64,000 bases of DNA from Maribellus luteus (lineage in GTDB: Bacteria; Bacteroidota; Bacteroidia; Bacteroidales; Prolixibacteraceae), in assembly GCF_003576475.1 (NCBI RefSeq), contig NZ_QWGR01000015.1, positions 62,001 to 126,000 on the forward strand, written 5' to 3'. Positions 36,715-44,395 of the stretch are shown one piece after another. The translations under genes were made by a program, and so were the position numbers. Within the stretch, counting starts at the first letter, position 1; each line of letters starts with the position of its first letter. The notes under the pieces were generated by a model, which made no database searches, was not told the DNA's origin, and saw only the letters and a program-made list of their open reading frames with translations.

Positions 36715-38547
36715 ATGAATGCTATCATGAAAAAATTCTTATATATAGCTTTACTCGGAACCCTCTTAATCGGTATCGGTTCCTGCAAAGATTATCTGGA
36801 TGTGAACGTAAATCCGGATTACCCGACAAACGTTGTGGCATCTGCCTCTTCGCGACTTCCCTGGATACAACACCATTACGGTTATAGTTACGGTGCTGCC
36901 AGTGTTCGCGCTTCCCTGATTACAGGAACCATTACTTCCAGAACATTTACAGGAACCAATGGTACTTTACCTGCATGGAATCCGGCTATTTCAGCTTCTA
37001 CCACCCCTTACCAGCAATGGTTTGTAGGGTCGGCAGCCAACCTGAACGATATTATGGCAAAAGCCGAAGAAGAAGAAGCCTGGCATTATCTGGGAGCTGC
37101 CCACACCTTAAAAGCAATGGGCTTTATGTTAATGGTTGACTGGTACGGTGAAATGCCTTACACCGATGCTTTGGGTTCGAGCCTTACACCGGTATACGAC
37201 GATGGAAAAACCATTTACGAAGGTTGCTTTGCTGAATTGGACAAAGCTTTGGAATATTTTCAGATGACACAACCTGCAACTGCTTCTCCTCTTTCAGCTG
37301 GCGACAACTGGAACGGTGGCGATGTTCAGAAGTGGATCAAACTGATTTACGGATTAAAAGCCCGCTGGCTGAATAACATTTCGAAAAAAGCTGACTATGA
37401 TCCGGCTGCCATTTTAGACGCCATATCCAAAGCACCGCAAAGCAATGCTGAAGGCACGGTTATCGACCATGTGAATGATCCGGCCGATTTAACAGGCGAT
37501 GTTCTTTTCGGAGACCCCTTAAAAACAGCCTTTATTTTCGACTCAGGCGCCTGGTCGGATTGGGCACGCTTTACCCAATGGTACGTTGACTTGCTGGAAA
37601 ATACCTTTACCGGTGGTTCAGGTGTTGAAGACCCGCGTACTGACAAAATGCTTCCTTCGGCTCAACACTGGATTGCGCAAAAAGACGAACAATCAGGAGA
37701 CGTAACTTATTCTTCTCAATTCATCCGTACCAAAGGGGTTGATGTGATCAACAGCAACATCCGGTTGCAAAACGGCCCTTCGTTCGTAAACTACGATACT
37801 GAAAAGAAAGCGTACAGCGTAAGTTCAACTGCTGCCGACCGTCAAGGTGATACTGTTTACGTAAACATCAAAGCCTTGTGTGCCATGACAGGCGCAACAT
37901 CGGAAGAAAGTACCTACAAAGCCAGCGACGGCACCGTACTTTCAACCGGAACATTCTATTCAAGACCTGAATCACCTACGGACATTATCACCTTCCACGA
38001 GATGTGTTTTATTAAAGCGGAGGTGTTGTTCAGACAAGGAAAAGCTGGCGAAGCCCTTACAGCTTACCAAGCAGGAATTCGCGCTCACATGGAATACATG
38101 AATGATAAACTGAAAGAATACACCGGCTCTGAAAATCCGGGCAAACAGCCCATGGATGAAGCGGCTATCGATGCTTTTATGACCAGTGCAGCAGTTGCTC
38201 AAACAGCCAGTGAACTAACGATGGCTAAAATTATGCAACAGAAATTTATTGCCATGTCATTCACACAGCAGAACTGGAACGACATGCGCCGTTTCAACTT
38301 TTCGGCTGGAAACATTGGCAGTTTTGGCGTGGTTTACCCTGGATACGACCGTCCGAAAGAATTTGGCTCTGTAGCCGCTACAAAAATTCCGGGAGGAAGT
38401 AAAACCGATGTAAACTACTGGTTCAGGAGAATGGCACAATGTTCTCACGAGGTAAACTACAACTCGGATAACCTTGCCGCCTCTAACCCGAAAGCATTTG
38501 ACACCGACATTTGGTCAGTGCCGGTATGGTGGGATACTGAAGATTAA
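36715..38547 (+). CDS. SusD-like lipoprotein (SusD/RagB, second subfamily)
   Basis: 610 residues. Signal ends GIGSC, followed by KDYLDVNVNPDYPTNV, the same N-terminal signature as the SusD-like protein at 25914. Further landmarks: AHTLKAMGFMLMVDWYGEMPYTDAL, WNGGDVQKWIKLIYGLKARWLN, FIKAEVLFRQGKAGEALTAYQAGIRAHM, MQQKFIAMSFTQQNWNDMRRFNF. An internal ATG at 36727 (MKKFLYIALLG) is an alternative start. Two SusD-like proteins of the same subfamily in one cluster suggest that two related cargoes are handled. A hairpin follows the gene. Confidence 0.93.
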   Translation: MNAIMKKFLYIALLGTLLIGIGSCKDYLDVNVNPDYPTNVVASASSRLPWIQHHYGYSYGAASVRASLITGTITSRTFTGTNGTLPAWNPAISASTTPYQQWFVGSAANLNDIMAKAEEEEAWHYLGAAHTLKAMGFMLMVDWYGEMPYTDALGSSLTPVYDDGKTIYEGCFAELDKALEYFQMTQPATASPLSAGDNWNGGDVQKWIKLIYGLKARWLNNISKKADYDPAAILDAISKAPQSNAEGTVIDHVNDPADLTGDVLFGDPLKTAFIFDSGAWSDWARFTQWYVDLLENTFTGGSGVEDPRTDKMLPSAQHWIAQKDEQSGDVTYSSQFIRTKGVDVINSNIRLQNGPSFVNYDTEKKAYSVSSTAADRQGDTVYVNIKALCAMTGATSEESTYKASDGTVLSTGTFYSRPESPTDIITFHEMCFIKAEVLFRQGKAGEALTAYQAGIRAHMEYMNDKLKEYTGSENPGKQPMDEAAIDAFMTSAAVAQTASELTMAKIMQQKFIAMSFTQQNWNDMRRFNFSAGNIGSFGVVYPGYDRPKEFGSVAATKIPGGSKTDVNYWFRRMAQCSHEVNYNSDNLAASNPKAFDTDIWSVPVWWDTED

Positions 38548-38560
38548 TTTTAAGAACATA

Positions 38561-38587
38561 AGGGAAGGATTGATTGAATCCTTCCCT
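38561..38587 (+). terminator. Hairpin after the second SusC/SusD pair
   Basis: AGGGAAGGATT and AATCCTTCCCT form a perfect 11-bp stem with a 5-nt loop, 14 bp after the SusD stop. The following bases (TGCATTACTTTTG) are only partly T-rich, so termination may be incomplete. Confidence 0.7.
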
Positions 38588-38600
38588 TGCATTACTTTTG
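38574..38600 (+). promoter_or_regulatory. Possible promoter of the NlpC/P60-epimerase unit
   Basis: TACTTTTG at 38593-38600 matches TAnnTTTG exactly, with TTG at 38574-38576 some 16 nt upstream, inside the hairpin. The predicted start is about 15-20 nt before the ATG at 38624. Confidence 0.4.
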
Positions 38601-38623
38601 TAATTAGTTGATTTACATTTATT

Positions 38624-39793
38624 ATGAAAAGGTTTATAAAGTCAGTTTGGATAGCAGCACTCGTGTTCAGTGTATGGGCATGCAGTACCACAACCAACGA
38701 ACAGGAATTTGATACGTTACTGTCAGATGTTTCTGCCCGGTTTGCCCCCGACAAACGGGTGGCCGTTTTAAACTTCGAGATTGAAAAAACAACGCAGGGA
38801 ACAGTGGTGCTAAAAGGAGAAACCAACCTAAAAGAAGCACATTCTTTTCTGCTGGATACACTGGGCAAAACACAAATTCAGGTTGTTGATTCCATCCGGA
38901 TTTTACCCGGTGAGCAATTCGGCGAGAAGGTTTGGGGGCTGGTTACTCTTTCAGTGATCCCGATGCGAAAAACACCTGATTATGCAGCCGAAATGGTTTC
39001 TCAAACCCTCATGGGTACGCCAATAAAACTATTGGACAAGGAAGATGGCTGGTACCGTATTCAAACACCTGACCAGTACATTGGCTGGGTAAACGGAAGT
39101 GGAATAGTTTCGCTGTCGCAAAGTGAACTAAACAACTGGAAAGCTTCCAACCGTTACATTTTCACCCAAATAAGCGGGTCGGTACTGGAAGCTCCCAAAG
39201 CGGATGCAGCGCCGGTTTCGGATCTGGTACTGGGTTGTATTTTTGAAGCCGGCCAGCAATCCAACGGATTTATCCAGGTAAAATTTCCTGACGGACGCGA
39301 AGGTTTTGTCCCGACTGCCGATTGTGCCCTTTTCAGCGAATGGGAAGCCATTACTCCCGAAGTGGAGAACATTATCGCAAGCGCCAAAAAACTGTTGGGA
39401 AGACCTTATTTATGGGGCGGAACATCGACCAAAGGAGTTGACTGCTCAGGTTTTACCAAAACCGCCTATTATTCGCAGGGGGTTATGCTGGCCCGCGATG
39501 CATCGCAGCAAGCGCGTTACGGCGAACAACTCGACATCACCGACTTTCAGTTTCAACCGGGCGATTTATTGTTTTTTGGACGAAGCAAAGAACGTATTAC
39601 ACACGTTGGCTTATACATCGGCAACAATCGTTTTATTCATTCTTCGGGCAGGGTAAAAATCAACAGCTTTCAAGCGGAAGATGAAGATTTTGACGAAGGC
39701 TTAAAAAAGAGACTTGTTGCTGCCTGCCGTGTTTTAAATTCATTAAATACGGAGCAAATCATTCCGATTAAAGATCACCCCTGGTACAATTAG
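38624..39793 (+). CDS. SH3-NlpC/P60 (C40) cell-wall endopeptidase, lipoprotein
   Basis: 389 residues. The signal ends VFSVWAC, a lipobox-like site. Two SH3-like modules (about 110-165, LVTLSVIPMRKTPDYAAEMVSQ and GWYRIQTPDQYIGWV; about 175-235) precede the NlpC/P60 domain (about 250-385). Its catalytic Cys is in GGTSTKGVDCSGFTKTAYY (near 272), His in ITHVGLYIGNNRF (near 325) and the third polar residue in FIHSSGRVKI. These enzymes cut gamma-D-Glu to diamino acid bonds in stem peptides, releasing L-Ala-D-Glu, which is the substrate of the epimerase encoded 39 bp downstream. Similar pairs occur in other Bacteroidota. Confidence 0.94.
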   Translation: MKRFIKSVWIAALVFSVWACSTTTNEQEFDTLLSDVSARFAPDKRVAVLNFEIEKTTQGTVVLKGETNLKEAHSFLLDTLGKTQIQVVDSIRILPGEQFGEKVWGLVTLSVIPMRKTPDYAAEMVSQTLMGTPIKLLDKEDGWYRIQTPDQYIGWVNGSGIVSLSQSELNNWKASNRYIFTQISGSVLEAPKADAAPVSDLVLGCIFEAGQQSNGFIQVKFPDGREGFVPTADCALFSEWEAITPEVENIIASAKKLLGRPYLWGGTSTKGVDCSGFTKTAYYSQGVMLARDASQQARYGEQLDITDFQFQPGDLLFFGRSKERITHVGLYIGNNRFIHSSGRVKINSFQAEDEDFDEGLKKRLVAACRVLNSLNTEQIIPIKDHPWYN

Positions 39794-39832
39794 ATCATTG
39801 TTAAAAACAGAGGCAAAAGCATTATTAATATC

Positions 39833-40969
39833 ATGGAACAGTCAAGAAGGACATTTATTCGCTCAGCCGGTTTACTATCCGTTGCCGGAATGGCAGGAGT
39901 TAATACATTTGCATCGATGAGCAAGAAGCAAGCAAAAACAATAAAAAGCGGTTTGAAACTTCGGTTTAAACCCTACGACCTGCAACTGAAACATACCTTC
40001 ACGCTTGCAGGAAGTTCGCGCACCACAACTCCGGTGATGCTAACAGAGATTGAGTACGACGGAATTATCGGCTACGGAGAAGCCTCCATGCCGCCTTACC
40101 TGGGAGAGAGCCACGCAACTGCCACCAGTTTTCTGAGCTCGCTCGACCTGGGGCAGTTTAATGATCCGTTTCGTTTGGATGAGATATTGGAATATGTGGA
40201 CCAGAAAGCCGAAGGCAACTGCGCTGCCAAAGCCTCGGTTGACATTGCACTGCACGACCTGCTTGGAAAAATAATGGGGCAACCCTGGTATAAAATCTGG
40301 GGATTTAATGCGGAAGACACCCCGAATACCTCGTTCACCATTGGCATTGATACCGATGAAGTGGTTCGTCAGAAAGTAAAAGAAGCTGCAGAGTTTAAAA
40401 TTCTGAAAGTAAAGCTGGGCCGCGACAACGATAAACAGATGATTGAAACCATCCGTGCGGTAACCGATGTTCCCATGTGTGTGGATGTAAACCAGGGCTG
40501 GACCGATAAAAAACATGCCCTGGAAATGACACATTGGTTGCAGGAAAAAGGGATTGAGTTTGTGGAACAACCCATGCCCAAAACGGCCATCGACGACATT
40601 GCCTGGCTGACACAGCACAGTCCGCTGCCGATTATTGCCGATGAAGCTTTGCAACGCCTTCCCGATGTGAAGAAAGCACACGGTATTTACTCGGGCATCA
40701 ATATTAAACTGATGAAATGCACCGGAATGCGGGAAGCACACAAAATGATTACGCTCGCCCGTGCTTTGGATATGAAAGTGATGATCGGTTGTATGACCGA
40801 AACTTCGTGCGCGGTTTCTGCTGCGGCTCAACTGGCGCCCAAAGTCGACTGGGCCGACCTGGATGGCAACCTGCTGATCAGCAACGACGTATTTAGCGGT
40901 GTTCAGGTGAAAGACGGAAAAATTACCTTGATTGATGCACCTGGAATCGGGATTCAGCCATTGGGATAG
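39833..40969 (+). CDS. L-Ala-D/L-Glu (dipeptide) epimerase with Tat signal
   Basis: 378 residues of the enolase superfamily, muconate-lactonizing subgroup. Visible residues: Lys in ILKVKLGRD (near 190), metal ligands in MCVDVNQGW (Asp near 216), FVEQPMP (Glu near 244) and ADEAL (Asp near 269), and the second base Lys in INIKLMKCTG (near 291). It inverts D-Glu in L-Ala-D-Glu to L-Glu so that the dipeptide can be used. The N-terminus, SRRTFIRSAGLLSVAGMAGVN, is a twin-arginine signal, so the enzyme should be exported folded to the periplasm, unlike the cytoplasmic E. coli YcjG. It follows the NlpC/P60 gene and precedes the convergent cstA gene. Confidence 0.92.
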   Translation: MEQSRRTFIRSAGLLSVAGMAGVNTFASMSKKQAKTIKSGLKLRFKPYDLQLKHTFTLAGSSRTTTPVMLTEIEYDGIIGYGEASMPPYLGESHATATSFLSSLDLGQFNDPFRLDEILEYVDQKAEGNCAAKASVDIALHDLLGKIMGQPWYKIWGFNAEDTPNTSFTIGIDTDEVVRQKVKEAAEFKILKVKLGRDNDKQMIETIRAVTDVPMCVDVNQGWTDKKHALEMTHWLQEKGIEFVEQPMPKTAIDDIAWLTQHSPLPIIADEALQRLPDVKKAHGIYSGINIKLMKCTGMREAHKMITLARALDMKVMIGCMTETSCAVSAAAQLAPKVDWADLDGNLLISNDVFSGVQVKDGKITLIDAPGIGIQPLG

Positions 40970-40995
40970 ATCTCAACCTTCATAGAATAATTTTC

Positions 40996-41036
40996 AAAGT
41001 GAAGCATCCTGCCTAATAAGCAGCTTGTTTCACTTT
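40996..41036. terminator. Possible bidirectional terminator between epimerase and cstA
   Basis: AAAGTGAA and TTCACTTT pair around a 25-nt loop that includes the cstA stop. On the plus strand it is followed by TATTTTTTTAT. The stem is short and AT-rich, so this is only moderately supported. Confidence 0.4.
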
Positions 41037-42461
41037 TATTTTTTTATGCGCCCGCCGGTACACAAAAAACGAAGCCAGGGCAAGCGCAGAAACAGCCCCT
41101 CCTACCGAATACGATATTTCTTTGGAAAGTGAAAATCCTTCAGGCGCAAACATCAGGTAAGTGGTAATAACGGCGGTCATAAACACGGCAGGCACCAGCG
41201 TTATCCAATAGAATTTCTGCTCTTTCAGCAAGTAAACAGTGATGGTCCAAAGCACCACGGTAGCCAGTGTTTGGTTCGACCAGGCAAAATACCTCCAGAT
41301 AATGCTGAAATCGATTTGTGTCAGCAAAAAACCGATAACAAACAGCGGAATACTGATCAACAAACGGTTTTTGATCGACTTCTGCTCTACCCGCAGAAAA
41401 TCGGCCACAATCAAACGTGCGCTTCTGAATGCGGTATCACCCGAAGTAATGGGCGCAGCAACCACTCCCAGCAAAGCCAGTACCCCGCCCAAGGTTCCCA
41501 GCAGGGAGTTGGAAATTTCATTGACAATAAAGGCCGCATTGCCGTTGTTGGCGTTCATTACATCGTTTAGTTCCCTGATTCCGCCAAAGAAACTCATCCC
41601 GATAGCAGCCCAAATCAAGGCCACCACACCTTCGGTGATCATGGCTCCGTAAAATACCCTACGCCCGTACTTTTCGTTGGTTAGGCAACGTGCCATCAAC
41701 GGCGATTGCGTGGCATGAAAGCCCGAAATAGCCCCACAGGCGATGGTGATAAACAACATCGGGAAAATCGGGAATTTATCGGCCCCCGAATGAAAATTGG
41801 TAATATTTGCCAGGTTCAGCTCCGGAATTTGATAGCCTTTTACAAAAAGCGCGATGATTAAACCGAGTGCCATAAAAACCAGGGCAAAGCCAAAAATCGG
41901 GTAAAACCGGCCGATTATTTTGTCGATCGGCAACATGGTGGCCAGCAGGTAGTAAACAAACACCACCCACACCCAAAAGGTAATGGAAAGCGCGCCGGGC
42001 GTAAGCCCCGCCAGAATTTTTGCCGGTCCCATAATAAACACGGCGCCCACAATAATCATCAGGATCACGGTAAACCCGCGCATCAACTGTTTTGTTCCTT
42101 TTCCGAGGTAAATTCCAACAATTTCGGTAATGCTTAGTCCCCGGTGTTTGATCGATAGCATGCCCGAAAAATAATCGTGTACCGCACCGGCAAATACCGA
42201 TCCCAGTACAATCCACAAAAAGGCAACCGGGCCCCACATGGCACCGGCAATGGCTCCGAAAATAGGTCCCAGTCCGGCAATGTTCAGAAACTGTATCAGG
42301 AAAATACGCCACCAGGGCAAGGGCAAATAATCCACCCCGTCTTTCATTGAATAGGCGGGTGTTTCGCGGGTGGCATCAATGCCATCAATGCGTTCAACAA
42401 TGCGGGAATAGAAAATATATCCGAGGATCAGAATTATCAGAGAAACAAAAAAAGTGATCAT
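41013..42461 (-). CDS. cstA: CstA-family peptide/pyruvate transporter (carbon starvation protein)
   Basis: 482 residues with many membrane helices, of the shorter CstA type found in Bacteroidota. Motifs: NIAGLGPIFGAIAGAMWGPVAFLW, HDYFSGMLSIKHRGLSITEIVGIYLG, ITIACGAISGFHATQSPLMARCLTNEKYGR and SGDTAFRSARLIVADFL. In enteric bacteria CstA proteins take up peptides or pyruvate. Here, facing the NlpC/P60-epimerase pair, import of the L-Ala-L-Glu dipeptide or other stem peptides would complete peptidoglycan use; that is inference. It is convergent with the epimerase gene (43 bp between stops). Confidence 0.93.
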   Translation of the reverse strand: MITFFVSLIILILGYIFYSRIVERIDGIDATRETPAYSMKDGVDYLPLPWWRIFLIQFLNIAGLGPIFGAIAGAMWGPVAFLWIVLGSVFAGAVHDYFSGMLSIKHRGLSITEIVGIYLGKGTKQLMRGFTVILMIIVGAVFIMGPAKILAGLTPGALSITFWVWVVFVYYLLATMLPIDKIIGRFYPIFGFALVFMALGLIIALFVKGYQIPELNLANITNFHSGADKFPIFPMLFITIACGAISGFHATQSPLMARCLTNEKYGRRVFYGAMITEGVVALIWAAIGMSFFGGIRELNDVMNANNGNAAFIVNEISNSLLGTLGGVLALLGVVAAPITSGDTAFRSARLIVADFLRVEQKSIKNRLLISIPLFVIGFLLTQIDFSIIWRYFAWSNQTLATVVLWTITVYLLKEQKFYWITLVPAVFMTAVITTYLMFAPEGFSLSKEISYSVGGAVSALALASFFVYRRAHKKIKVKQAAY

Positions 42462-42689
42462 AGTCGTTTAGCTTATCCATCTGCAAAGCCGGTGTTTTTT
42501 TCTTCCAACACCAGAACTACCGCGACAATCCAAAACTCCACGAAAGGGAAACGAACATTGACGCGTTGATGGGATTCGTTTTAACTGGTTTAAAATTGCG
42601 ATGTGAAAAATAGCAAAAATATGCTGCCAATCATTCAAGAAAACCCTTAAAATTGACAGTAAGCTTGCTCCATTTTTGTTCGGACGACC

Positions 42690-42800
42690 CAACGTTATGG
42701 TAACGTTGGCTCATTATACGAGTAAGAATGTTCCGCCCCGGTGGGACTCATCTTTTCTCATCCGGATTTTTCTATACATATTATCGCAACGCTGTTGCTA
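42690..42800. repeat. Cluster of small inverted repeats between cstA and the sulfatase gene
   Basis: The 360-bp gap (42462-42821) has no credible gene. It holds CCAACGTTA-TGG-TAACGTTGG (42690-42710, perfect 9-bp arms), a GC-rich block CCGCCCCGGTGGGA near 42735, a stretch reading TTTTTCTATACATATTATCG near 42770, and GCAAC-GCT-GTTGC near 42787. This looks like one copy of a short interspersed intergenic repeat of the kind seen in Bacteroidota genomes; only one copy is in the window, so this is a guess. The gap also separates the cstA start (minus) from the sulfatase end (minus). Confidence 0.4.
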
Positions 42801-42821
42801 AAACTATTTCCCCGGACAGTA

Positions 42822-44276
42822 CTAATTTTTATCCCAGAAAGATCCTTCTTCTTTTATTTGCTGTTGAAGCATTTCCAGGTCGGACAGCATTTCAGCCACT
42901 TTTTCGGGTTCCTGTTCAGCAACATCGATCCTTTCACCCAAATCTTTTTCCACCTGAAACAGCAATGGCTTTTCGCGCGATGCCTCAAAACCATAGTTAT
43001 TTCCGGTTTGAGAACCGATGCGAACGTGCAACTTCCAGGGGCCTTTCCGAATGGCCGAAGGCTGGTTATCAGCATACGAATAAAGAAATTCAAACTCACC
43101 CGATGTATTTTTATATTCTTCCGGCATGAGCAGGGAGCGGATATCACGCCCGTCAATGGTTCTGTCGGCGGGCAGTTCCACACCGGTTATGGCGAATAAA
43201 GTGGGCAATATATCCAGCGTACTCACCGGAGTTTGTTCGTTCCGGTTTCCTTTAATGTGTGCCGGCCAGTTGATAATCCCGGCCACACGATGCCCGCCTT
43301 CCCAGGTTGAGCCTTTGCCGTCGCGAAACGGAGTGGCATAGCCGACCTGCAAACGCGTATCTCCGTATTTGGTTTCCGACTGATCGCTAAAACGAATCCA
43401 GGGACCATTATCCGAAGATAAAATAACGATCGTGTTTTCCTTCACTCCCATGTCTTCCAGGGTCTGGCAAATCTTCCCGATGGATGCATCGAGCTCTTCC
43501 ATCACATCTCCCAGCACTCCGTTACGCGAGGTGCCTTTGTATCTATCGCTCACAAAAAGCCCCAAATGCGGCATATTGTAAGGGATGTACGCAAAAAACG
43601 GGTTCTCCTTGTTGCGTTTGATAAAGTCGATAGCAGCCTCTGTACACACACCCGTTAACGATTCCGATGCTTTTACATCGGAGGGAAGATCTTTTGCAAG
43701 CAACTCATACCCGGGTATTGGATTTGTCCCCTGAGGATTGCTTTTCAGGAGCATGGAAACATCGTAGTCGTGCGATACATTGGTTCCGATCCATTCATCA
43801 AAACCATGTGCGAGCGGCAAGGTAAGTTCTGAAAACTCGTTGTTCTGGTTGGGCGATCCCAGGTGCCACTTTCCAAACATCCCGGTTTTATACCCGACCG
43901 ATTTTAGCCCCTCGGCAAGCGTTAGCTCGTCTTCGTGAATGTGTCTTGCTGAGTTGGGCCCGATTACCCACGATCCCAGTCCCGACCGCCCGGGATATCG
44001 CCCGGTCAGCAGCGAATAACGCGATGCAGAACATGCCGGAGAAGCAACATAAAACTGGGTGAAATTAATCCCGCCCTGCTCTAATTGGGTAATATGGGGC
44101 GTTTTAATGGCCGGATTTCCGTTGTGTTCGTAATCTCCGTATCCACTGTCGTCGAGATAAATCAGCACTACATTCGGTTTCTGGGTGGTTTCCTGCTCGC
44201 TGGTGTGAGAGCATGAATTTCCGAGTAATAAATATGGAAGTAGTGCAATAAGAATGCGCATCTTTTTCATCTTCAT
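42822..44276 (-). CDS. Type I sulfatase (S1 family), lipoprotein
   Basis: 484 residues from the ATG at 44276; a start at 44336 would give a charged extension lacking a signal. The signal MRILIALLPYLLLGNSC is a lipoprotein type. The sulfatase core shows NVVLIYLDDSGYGD (metal-binding Asp pair), and SPACSASRYSLLTGRY with Cys 82 in the C-x-A-S-R motif that is oxidised to formylglycine, followed by GKWHLG, DNGPWIRF and HRVAGIINWPAHIKG. It removes sulfate esters from a carbohydrate. The modifying enzyme is not in the window. It lies downstream of SusD, beyond a terminator hairpin, in the sigma/FecR-controlled PUL. Exact sugar and position cannot be told. Confidence 0.93.
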   Translation of the reverse strand: MKMKKMRILIALLPYLLLGNSCSHTSEQETTQKPNVVLIYLDDSGYGDYEHNGNPAIKTPHITQLEQGGINFTQFYVASPACSASRYSLLTGRYPGRSGLGSWVIGPNSARHIHEDELTLAEGLKSVGYKTGMFGKWHLGSPNQNNEFSELTLPLAHGFDEWIGTNVSHDYDVSMLLKSNPQGTNPIPGYELLAKDLPSDVKASESLTGVCTEAAIDFIKRNKENPFFAYIPYNMPHLGLFVSDRYKGTSRNGVLGDVMEELDASIGKICQTLEDMGVKENTIVILSSDNGPWIRFSDQSETKYGDTRLQVGYATPFRDGKGSTWEGGHRVAGIINWPAHIKGNRNEQTPVSTLDILPTLFAITGVELPADRTIDGRDIRSLLMPEEYKNTSGEFEFLYSYADNQPSAIRKGPWKLHVRIGSQTGNNYGFEASREKPLLFQVEKDLGERIDVAEQEPEKVAEMLSDLEMLQQQIKEEGSFWDKN

Positions 44277-44343
44277 CAATTTCAAATTACGTTTAATGTC
44301 CCTTTTTCCTGTCCTTCTTACCGGGATTCTGAACAAAGATAAA

Positions 44344-44375
44344 AAAGGGTAAGAGTTAACAGTCCCTTACCCTTT
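44344..44375 (-). terminator. Intrinsic terminator between SusD and the sulfatase gene
   Basis: AAAGGGTAAG and CTTACCCTTT form a perfect 10-bp stem with a 12-nt loop. On the minus strand the stem is followed by TTTATC after CCCTTT, giving a run of U. It lies 21 bp after the SusD stop. Confidence 0.8.
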
Positions 44376-44395
44376 CACTTGAATGAAAATAGCTA

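Noticed and set aside
38599-38617. TGTAA and TTACA arms upstream of the NlpC/P60 gene
   Set aside because: The arms are 9 bp apart instead of 6, so a dimer fitting the other four sites would not fit here without distortion.
40040-40831. 263-codon minus-strand open frame inside the epimerase gene
   Set aside because: Antisense shadow; the plus strand carries a complete enolase-superfamily active site.
42468-42692. Short open frame of 74 codons upstream of cstA
   Set aside because: No family pattern, no plausible start context and poor codon character; it overlaps the repeat-like intergenic block.
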